Positions 56,100-64,000 of a stretch of 64,000 bases of DNA are shown piece after piece. The notes under the pieces were generated by a model. The model did no database searches and was not told where the DNA came from. It worked only from the letters and a program-made list of their open reading frames with translations. A program made the position numbers and the translations under genes. This stretch comes from Sipunculus nudus (Eukaryota; Annelida; Sipuncula; Golfingiida; Sipunculidae): contig CM049318.1 in NCBI GenBank assembly GCA_026874595.1, forward strand, positions 27,928,956-27,992,955, given 5' to 3'. Positions within the stretch are counted from its first letter, which is position 1; each line of letters begins with the position of its first letter.

Positions 56100-56543
56100 C
56101 TTTTGTGAAGTCTGTGACTAGGAACCTGCCGTTGACGTCTTGGGGAGTAGTAACACCGATTGCGTTAACGATCGGCGGTACATTGTTGATGTATTCACCC
56201 ATGATGAAATTTTCATGCGGAATGATCCCTGTGCCGACACTGACGTACTGTCTCCCTGAGTCCCAGTGTATCCATAACCGGGTAAAATCGTCACACTGCA
56301 AAACGTTACGCGCTTCCCGGGAAACCAGAACAGTGCCTCCCACACCATCGAGGATTAATATGTCTCTGTTGTTATTCGCCCCGATGACGATTTCGAGGCT
56401 GGGTGCTGCGGTGTAATCATACGCAGGGCTGAGCAGTAAACTGGCGTCCCTGCAGGCCTGAACGCTGAAAACGAACGCCCAGTGACCTACCACTGGAAAC
56501 CAATGTTTGTACTGACCGTCAGGCATTTGGTAGATGTGCCAGT
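56100..56543 (-). CDS. Exon X12: FAMeT domain type 12 (complete)
   Basis: A 444-nt exon, phase 1 to phase 1 (acceptor ct at 56544-56545, donor GTAAGA). It reads DWHIYQMPDGQYKHWFPVV, FVFSVQACRDASLLLSP, LEIVIGANNNRDILIL, VLQCDDFTRLWIHWD and FLVTDFTK. The 620-bp intron upstream (56544-57163) is AT-rich and empty. Confidence 0.92.
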
Positions 56544-57163
56544 CTGCAATATAATTTGGTCAATTTCTTTTTCAAATAAAATCACTCTATATTGATATAA
56601 ATGTTAAAACTGAGGCCAAAAAAAGGCGATTATTTTTAAGAATACCCTGGGAAAGGCATACAGAAATATTCTATTTTACAATAATGTTATATCTGAGCAT
56701 TTTTACTTTTAGACAAGTTGTAATCTTAGTCTATCACCTACGAGCGTATCCTGGAAATAGTTTATACTATCTAGTCCTCAGTGTCGGTTAATTGTTTACA
56801 TGGTTTCAGAGCTACTGGGATCGCTGCATTTGCATTTGAATATAAAAATATTTGATTTGCATATACAAATGCTAATCTTAAGTGTTGCTTTGTGAAAATC
56901 CTGGAGGAAGATGGTAAAATAGAATTATAGTATAAACGCTTTTGTTAATGCATCTGCATATGGATTTGATACATTTGATCGAATTTGCATTTTTTATTTG
57001 ATAATATTTTTTCGCATTTCATTGATTTGAAACATTTGTATTTACAGAAATATGCAGTTGGTCGCATTTGAACCCAACCCTGTCTAATCGGGACTCGGAT
57101 TAGATCAAGTCGGTATAGACCTGTAATTCTTTTATCGTTTGTCAAGTGTTCTGGCCCACTTAC

Positions 57164-57385
57164 CCATTTCCCTGTTTATTATCCAATAACCCAGGGCAGC
57201 ACCGGTGCCTACAGACAGTGCGTTTATGGGGTAGTTTTTAGGACTTTTTGCCGCTATGATGATGTTGGTAAACGGCTGGCCCGATCCTAATTGAATGTAC
57301 TGGTTCTCCCAGCTGACCCAGAATGGGCGATATTGCAAGCATTCCAGGATGTCAGGGGTTTCTTCTCTCGCTAGGTATCTTTCTT
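57164..57385 (-). CDS. Exon X11b: FAMeT domain type 11, C-terminal half
   Basis: A 222-nt exon, phase 1 to phase 1 (acceptor ct at 57386-57387, donor GTAAGT). It reads EERYLAREETPDILECLQ, PFWVSWENQYIQLGSG, NALSVGTGAALGYWI and NREMG. With X11a it sums to 429 nt, as in Y11. The 1.04-kb intron upstream (57386-58429) holds nothing recognisable. Confidence 0.92.
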
Positions 57386-58429
57386 CTGAAAAAAAAAGTT
57401 GGATAGTGGACATTTTCTTTGTAGCAGCACGATATCAGACAATCAGTTCTCACTTATGACTGGGCGATTCAGTTGTGAAGACCGAATGGATCTTCAAATG
57501 AAAACTCTAGTCCTGTGAATTATTTGATAAGATATCGTTCAAACTCCAGTGTTTTATATTTCACCATAAACTGGACGGAATCGTGGGGGTATTGTGCACC
57601 TATGTACAGTCTTCTATTTTCAGCATTCTTATGTGAAGCAAGGGTGCGCCATTAATTGTTTGTAGTATAACATTAACAGGTCAATTGAGAACTATAAATA
57701 GCCCAACTGTATTTTTGATTTCATACCATTATATGATATATCAATTTCTGAACAAAAATAATTGAGCATGAATTGCACACAGGCATCCCTATTCTGACGG
57801 TAGTGAAGAAAATACGGTGCAACCATCATGCCTGTCTCCCTAAGTTTCGTGGACAATGGTATATATAAATTTTAAAATTTGTAAAGGGATTCCTTCAAGC
57901 AAATGAGAAATAAAATCGACACGAGTTATTTTTCAGTTCAGGCTGTCGTAAATAAGCTTTATAGTATATAGATTTATATTACTAGGCCAGACCTATTTTA
58001 CTGCTACATGTAGTTCTGTGGTAAGCACGTAAGTAAAAGGTCCGAACAGTCGCGGTTGCTTCCATACCTTTCACCCTAGCAGACATAGGTCCGGTGCCAC
58101 AGAGCAGTTAGCACTGAGACAAGGAGACAGATATAGGAAGAGTGCAGTATAGGGCATTCTGGTAGAAGATCTCCAAAATAAGTGCATGCATGCTACTCAA
58201 GTAACTTTCATATCATTATCATTTTCATTTCCATCTCCTTATAAACTGACAAGAGGCTTCAGTAAGTATCCACCATCGTGTTATCTACATCATTCGGAAT
58301 ATTTTTTTATCTAAAAGTAAGGCTTGGTTTTGGCTCTATTTTAAAGTCATCGTGTGTCAGTGCTATCTGATAGTCTTAAATCCTCGGCTTACGTTCGGGT
58401 AATATTTAATTGGTTTTATCTCTACATAC

Positions 58430-58636
58430 CTTCCACATCGTGGATGAAGGAGACTCGATTAGTGTATGTCCCTATTAGGATCCGGTATGTTCCTTTCTGA
58501 AGTTCCCCGATTTCACCGCTCAGGTAGATGGATGACTCTGCGCATGCTCGTAATTGGAATGTCAGGTAAGACTTGGTCGGCTTTATCCATGTAGTACCTC
58601 TCTGTCCCAATTCAGTGAAGACTGCTGTCTCAAGCC
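58430..58636 (-). CDS. Exon X11a: FAMeT domain type 11, N-terminal half
   Basis: A 207-nt exon, phase 1 to phase 1 (acceptor ct at 58637-58638, donor GTATGT). It reads GLETAVFTELGQRGTTWI, LTFQLRACAESSIYLSGE, TYRILIGTYTNRVSFIHD. The upstream intron (58637-59352) has no recognised feature. Confidence 0.92.
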
Positions 58637-59352
58637 CTACAGACATTTATTTTTCACATATTACAGGAACTCTGAATTCCAGTGATAAATGCATGTAGAT
58701 TGTTTTATCCTCAATAAAGAAACTCCTACCGACTAGCTCTCAGTTTTGGCAAAAATCATTAATTCCTAACCACTCCAGATTTTTTTATTCCTAAATTATA
58801 TATAATATTAAACTTTGAATAGTGCTATATCTATTGGTGTATTGACTTATGAAATTTTCCTTAAATTGAAAAAAAAAATAACTTAACCCCGGGAGTTAAG
58901 TTTCTTCTTAATTGAGACAAGTTTAAACATTTTGATTTAATAAAGCAAAAAACAAACACTTGAGAAAACTTTCTTTATTTTCGTATAAGCCCCTGCACTA
59001 AAACGTCTTGGTCTTGTTTCTTCTCACTTTCAATATTTTTAATTGATATTATTGTCTGTCGAGTGGTACAGAGAACCCGTGTCCATAAAATGCGTTCGTC
59101 TACATTGTTTTGTGTCCGACTATCATAGCAGGCAGAGGGCGGACCCAGAACGACTAATGCAATAACCTAAAAAAAGAGGGATCTTGTCCGATTGAAACCA
59201 ATGAAATGTCCGGGTTACTGGAAAGAGTGGAAGGGAGGTTTGGGTTTGTCTTATGGATACTCATTTTGCATAACTGTATTTTGTATGTAAAAAAATAACA
59301 TGCGAATTATACTTAACCTGTAGATTAATCATAATGTTAGTTTGTCTTTCAC

Positions 59353-59790
59353 CTTTAAGTTTTGGAAACCACCAGGTGCCCATGTTATTCCCGCCAGTTG
59401 TCATGCCAACCGCTCCGATAAGGAACATATTTGGCGGCTTCCAGCTCATCAGACTCTCTCTGGCGTTGTTAGACATGCGCCCCACGCGAATCTCGCCATC
59501 GCCCCACGTAATCCAAAACCCATGTGACCTGTTGCAGCTGAGTAGATGGGGAGGATTGTCGATTTCTTTTACATCATTTCCGACCACCGAATCTCTAATG
59601 ACACTCTTCCCATTAGGCATTCCGATTTCCACTTCGTACGCGTTGTGTCCGTATATAAACAGCGACTCGGCCAGGGCTAATGTAACTTGACGACACGCCA
59701 TGGCAGTGAAGACGATTTCTGTCTGTCCTATCACGGTTATCCAGTTCTGATATTGGCGGTCTCCCGTTGTCTGAAAGCTTATCGACTTCA
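59353..59790 (-). CDS. Exon X10: FAMeT domain type 10 (complete)
   Basis: A 438-nt exon, phase 1 to phase 1 (acceptor ct at 59791-59792, donor GTGAAA). It reads MKSISFQTTGDRQYQNWIT, IVFTAMACRQVTLALAES, NAYEVEIGMPNGKSVIRDS, LLSCNRSHGFWITWGDGEI and WWFPKLKG. Same length as Y10, with shared VGMTTGGNNMG-like C-terminal sequence. The 576-bp intron upstream is empty. Confidence 0.92.
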
Positions 59791-60366
59791 CTAGAATAAA
59801 AAAGGGCATGATGACATCCTAACAATGTCCGATAGGTTTGTTTAAATATGCATATCTCGTTTATCTTTGATAAGAGACACTTGGCACAATGCACATTATT
59901 TTAATTCCAAGCAAATTTGAAGAATATTCCTAAACATAAAATGGCCATAAAAGAACAATTTGATATACGTTAAACAAAAGGTAATGATGGCTGGTTGCCT
60001 GTGAGTTGATCAAGAGAAAGAAGTAATTATCAGTTGGAGCATTTGGAGGTTGCAATATGCGAGGTAAGCCTGTATTTGAATTATTTTCCGCCCAGGGCGG
60101 AACACAAAACCACTTCAGTTCGACGCCTAGAATTTCTCCATTTTGCTCGATTTTATAATGTCAAATATTTGCTTGTTTATTTTCAGTTTTAAAATTTCCC
60201 AAAACGTAAAGAATCTCAAAGAATATTCCAATAGTCATTATTGAAATTTGATAAAGGTACATAAAAACTGAAATATTACCTGTAATGTAAACATAAAGCG
60301 CTAGGATTTGTCTACATTTATATGTAAACTGACGAGTAATAAAGGAATAAATGTAAACCAACGTAC

Positions 60367-60810
60367 TTTGGTCTTCATCTAGCTGCCAGAATCCACGGCT
60401 GTCGTTCTGAGAGGATAAACCAATGCTGTTGACATCGAAAAGGTGTATGTCTGCGTAATGGAGAAAGCTCTCCCCGTACGGCACGTTCTGTCCTACTGTG
60501 AGCTGACCTTCGTAAGCCTGCAACCAAAAGTCCGAGCTTCTTAGACAATCCAGCAAGTCGGGGGATCTAGCTGCGGCCACCAGGTGTCGACTTCCACTCT
60601 GGGTCTTGTAAAGCGATGACCTCATGTTAGACGCTTCTCCCAAGCCGACCTCAAACATGTTAGACGTGTTTCCGACAATAGGGGATATGGCAATCATAGC
60701 GTTACTGCATGCAGCAACTCGGAAACGCAGTTGATGGAAAGGCGGATGTGGGATGGCCCAAACTGGATATTCTCCACTGGAAGCGTCCGTCCTCACGGCG
60801 TAGATATTCT
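60367..60810 (-). CDS. Exon X9: FAMeT domain type 9 (complete)
   Basis: A 444-nt exon, phase 1 to phase 1 (acceptor ct at 60811-60812, donor GTACGT). It reads ENIYAVRTDASSGEYPVWA, LRFRVAACSNAMIAISP, MFEVGLGEASNMRSSLYK, LLDCLRSSDFWLQAYEG and WQLDEDQ, leaving an A. Its N-terminus closely matches Z9. The 537-bp intron upstream has no feature. Confidence 0.92.
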
Positions 60811-61347
60811 CTGTTACCGAAAAAAGATCTTGTTGTGGAACACATTTACGTTTTGAAAATCGTTTTCATGTCGTTTACAGAAAATCCACCATTTTAATGT
60901 TTAATGGATACATAAAAATGGATACAATTTTAATATTTCGTATATAGCTTCTTTAGTTTTTAAGCGTTTTGGCAAATTTATGACCTAACACAAATATCCC
61001 TCTGAAATAATATTAACAAATACACATAATCCCACGGACTCAGGAACCTAAAAAATGAAGCGGTTCGATGATTTATTTCCTTTCTTCCTATAACCGGACG
61101 ATACAAAATGCGTAAAATGTTGCTCAATACAAAAAGGGGCTCGCCGGCGGAAATTCTTGAAATGTTATGGCCAATACGAAAGATTTCTCCATTTTCTTTG
61201 ACACCTTTATGACAATTTGCATGCATAGTACACGTTATTATTTGTTTTAAAGACTGGAGGCAGCAATTAGCGACATTAATACCAAGGAGCGAACATTCCG
61301 TAGAACATTTATAATTTATTTTTGTGCTGGCCTACAATCCCACTTAC

Positions 61348-61785
61348 CTTGTCCTTGACTCACAATCCAAGTGCCGTCAACTGAATTATCAGTGGTCAGT
61401 GATACCCCCCTGACCGGGTAAATATCCTCTTTGTCGTACAGCAACAGACGATTCTTTCCGGGGTACGCCCCTAACCCTATCTCAAACAAATAGTTCCATT
61501 TCACCCAGAACGGCAGCAGCTGATCACAGTTGAGAATCTGCGGAGACTCCACCGCCGCCAGCACCTGGCCATCCCTCAGTCTGACTATCTGTGTCTGGTT
61601 GTTCTCCTGGACGCCGATGACGAAGGCAAAGGTGGTGGTGCTGACAACACCCGGAACTTCCTGTAAGGCCACCCAGGCGTTCTTACAGGCCTTGACCTCG
61701 AACGTGAAACTGATTTTGTTTCCAGTTGCAAATACTGCTTGACTAAATTCTCCGTTTCCTTCTGTGTGGATTCTGAACTTTTCTC
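61348..61785 (-). CDS. Exon X8: FAMeT domain type 8 (complete)
   Basis: A 438-nt exon, phase 1 to phase 1 (acceptor ct at 61786-61787, donor GTAAGT). It reads GEKFRIHTEGNGEFSQAVF, FTFEVKACKNAWVALQEVPG, FVIGVQENNQTQIVRLRDGQ, ILNCDQLLPFWVKW and WIVSQGQ. Positions about 61554-61710 are nearly base-identical to Z8. The 729-bp intron upstream (61786-62514) holds nothing recognisable. Confidence 0.93.
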
Positions 61786-62514
61786 CTGCAAAGTTAAACA
61801 ATTTGGTTAAACAAAACGTGACATAGGCACAGCACCGCTGCTCATTAGATTAAAAGGCAAGTCGCACTCAATGATAGAGACATTTAGGCATATATTATCC
61901 TATTATTAACTTCATATTCTTTGAAATGTAGGGGCACTGAGATGATCCTTTTAGAAATATCAGAAGAATTACAATGGGTAATATATTAATGTCAAAAGAT
62001 GTTATTACATCCATGTTGGTTCGCACAACTTATATGCAGACGGATGGACTCTATGTACCAGGTGAAGGTAGGACTGTCTACGAGGGATCAGACTATATGT
62101 CCTACTAACAATGTTTATACTTCCAGAAAATTAAATCTGCATGTTATGTTTCATGAAATTATCATAAATGGTATATTATTCTGTGATGTAAATGAAAATG
62201 ATATATAATTGGAATACTAAGAATGTATTCCGGGATTAAGGCGGTAATTGATGATACACTGGTGGAAACTTTGGAAAATATGAAGATGGTGTCAGCAGTG
62301 GGATAAATGAATAATCCAGGACAATGATTTTTCAAAGTAGGTTTCATGAGAGGAACATGAATGGTATATTTTATTGTGATTGCAATGAAACTGGTATAAT
62401 TGGAATAATAAGAAAATATTTCGATGTAAAAACTTTTACGCTAGTGAACACTGGAATTCTGATGTTGGTGTCAGCAGTGGGATAAATTAAACCCGATTTT
62501 TTCCGTTGATTTAC

Positions 62515-62809
62515 CGAATCTCCGGGTAAACTCCCAAGTTCCAAACGTTGTAACCTGCTGTGGGGTCGAGGTGTGTACTGAAATAGCGTTGATACTTGGT
62601 GGGTAACTAAGAGGGTCCTGCCAGCCGTGGAGGGTCTGGGTAGGATAGCTGCTGCGACCGACACGGATGAAGCGACCGTCCCAAGCCACCCAGAACCTGC
62701 GCATCTCAAAGCAGTTTAGAAGATCCGGGATGGTTGCCGTGGAAACCGTAGCGTTCACACTGGCGGCGTAAATCTTGATTTGTGTGTTATTCTCGCCTCC
62801 GAGCAGAAT
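62515..62809 (-). CDS. Exon X7b: FAMeT domain type 7, C-terminal half
   Basis: A 295-nt exon, phase 0 to phase 1 (acceptor ct at 62810-62811, donor GTAAAT). It reads ILLGGENNTQIKIYAASVN, DLLNCFEMRRFWVAWDGRF, IRVGRSSYPTQTLHGWQDP and WEFTRRFG. Very close to Z7b. Confidence 0.93.
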
Positions 62810-63102
62810 CTTAAAAATGAATATGTATATGATAATTCTTAAACTCTTCTGGTTGTTATTTCTGTCATAATGGAAGCTTATTTGATGCGTCCTAAATAAC
62901 TTAAGTAAAGTTCAAGTCCCAAAATGCGATATGATTTCTGAAACATTTGGAAAACGAAACTTATACACCACTTACACGCTTGGATGATCCTCTGGGTTCC
63001 TTTCATTAGTAGTAGTTGTAAATGTTAAATGTGGCGTGTACCAGACTTCCATTTGCACACTAAACTGATGAAAAAATAACATAAAAATCAGCACATACTT
63101 AC

Positions 63103-63263
63103 CTGGTAAGAATATTCCCTGGGTGACCGGCCACTGTTGCTGTAGAGGGCGATGTTGGCGTCCTTACAAGCCCTCAGTTTAAACTCGACAAAGGTCTGTT
63201 GGGTGGTCACCATCATCGTGTCGTATTTGCTGCTTGCTGGAGTTTTTATGATGACGGAATCAT
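63103..63263 (-). CDS. Exon X7a: FAMeT domain type 7, N-terminal half
   Basis: A 161-nt exon, phase-1 acceptor (ct at 63264-63265), phase-0 donor GTAAGT after TACCAG. It reads DSVIIKTPASSKYDTMMVTT, FVEFKLRACKDANIALYSNS and YSYQ. It is the most upstream exon of gene I in the window. By comparison with block Y, the next exon upstream should be a type 6 C-terminal half. Confidence 0.92.
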
Positions 63264-64000
63264 CTGGAGCATAGCAAGAATTTAGTTAACATATTTATCC
63301 AAGTTATTTAATAGTTAATTTTTCGATTACTCATTTTTGACCTAGACCTGAAATATGAGAGATTTTCATTTGATGATTGTTGTGCGTTGATTTAATATGA
63401 AATATATAAAAAAAGTTACTGTTAAATTGTATAGTATCAATTTTGTATTTTGCATTTAGTTTACTGTTACAATAAAAAAAATAGCTAATAGAAGCCAAAT
63501 GGTAAATATTACGCTGGAATAGCAGAAACAACAACGTTTTGTATGTAAAGCTAAACTTTACGTGTTTTCGAGTGCTTTAAAACTTATTTGGACGATTTTT
63601 GTTTCATATTGTGCTTTAACAGTCATTTTTTGACAAGCGTGGCAAGAACATTACTAAAAACATCACCTGATTTTTCTAATGCTCAAATCTGCACCGGAAA
63701 TATTCATACACTTTAACAAGTAGCAGCAGATAGATATTTCAAATATTCATACGTGATATTAAATTAATCATGGGAGAAAAATATTCTTCCACTTTGTAAT
63801 AGAATAAAGAACCACGTGCATAATGAATAAATAGCATACAGAACTATTTCCTATTCATACATCATCAATATATTTGGCATGAATAATCCTTTACATGAAA
63901 AATGCCATGTTATAATTATATACAGTAAAATCTAGCCTAACGACCACATCAGTTAAACGACCACCTAAAAATAACAACCACTTTTTCACGGTTTCAATTC
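63264..64000. other. Intron entering from the right edge
   Basis: AT-rich sequence with no exon. The last 75 bp ('cagtaaaatctagcc', 'acgaccac' twice) resemble the GACCACC repeat at 40216-40405. Confidence 0.6.

Larger units (their letters stand above)
33452..64000 (-). other. Gene I span: multi-FAMeT-domain protein (5' end beyond right edge)
   Basis: Thirty-one exons are resolved, encoding block X types 7-12, a linker, block Y types 1-12 and four linkers: 18 complete FAMeT domains in one open frame. Each domain's exons sum to a multiple of three and each boundary intron is phase 1. The start lies right of the window. The last exon found (33452-33475) is phase 1 and would need a further exon for a stop. 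Whether transcription ends before 29.7 kb or runs on into block Z is unresolved. Confidence 0.75.

Noticed and set aside
577-61785. Annotating the array as active farnesoic acid O-methyltransferases in hormone synthesis
   Set aside because: Only the family name supports this. There are many tandem copies behind a signal peptide and no visible SAM-binding motif, so an enzyme call would over-reach.

Overview
The window is animal nuclear DNA. It shows spliced genes with short exons and GT-AG introns, many (TA)n, (CT)n and (GA)n microsatellites, tandem satellites, a tRNA-derived SINE and MITE-like elements. A bivalve mollusc or close lophotrochozoan relative is the best guess. The reasons are the C1q-domain gene, the GACGGACA-type tracts followed by 'gatcgctatagctca', and the AT-rich introns. 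This is inference; no species-specific gene is present.

Almost all coding sequence is on the minus strand. It consists of repeated copies of one extracellular-type module, the Methyltransf_FA / farnesoic acid O-methyltransferase-like (FAMeT, PF12248) domain of about 145 residues. I resolve 27 copies (26 complete), each in one or two exons. Every complete copy has the core Phe-x-Val/Leu-x-Ala/Ser-Cys-x-x-Ala, then Tyr-Glu-x-x-x-Gly, a Leu-x-Cys, a Trp-x-Ser-Trp-like strand, Gly-x-Gly, and a C-terminal Gly-x-Trp-x-Phe. Summed exon lengths are a multiple of three for every complete copy (429-456 nt). Every domain-to-domain intron is phase 1.

The copies form a higher-order repeat. Reading 5' to 3' on the minus strand, twelve distinguishable domain types (1 to 12) occur in fixed order, followed by very short Thr/Pro-rich linker exons. 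Block X (63263 to 55416) has types 7-12 and one linker. Block Y (54794 to 33452) has all of types 1-12 and four linkers. Block Z (29002 to beyond the left edge) has types 1 to 9. X and Y join in frame through the linker at 55416-55445, so they are treated as gene I, which enters from the right edge. Block Z is headed by a signal-peptide exon (29491-29560) with a TATA-like box upstream, so it is treated as gene II. The 3' end of gene I was not found, and the last linker would also splice in frame to block Z. One giant gene with an internal promoter is therefore a live alternative.

Inside the 5.8-kb first intron of block Z, on the plus strand, lies a small secreted C1q-domain gene (24484-26693) with an apparent frameshift in a run of ten C. 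The 8.5-kb intron between Z8 and Z7b holds two tandem satellite arrays (about 1480-2900 and 3005-5330) and an AT-rich element with inverted CGGAAG motifs. The 33.4-29.7 kb interval between the blocks holds a SINE and no recognised gene.

The product appears to be a very long secreted or surface protein built from serial FAMeT modules. The family name comes from crustacean juvenile-hormone work. Nothing here indicates a methyltransferase, since no S-adenosylmethionine-binding motif is visible. A structural, adhesive or recognition role is more plausible but unproven.
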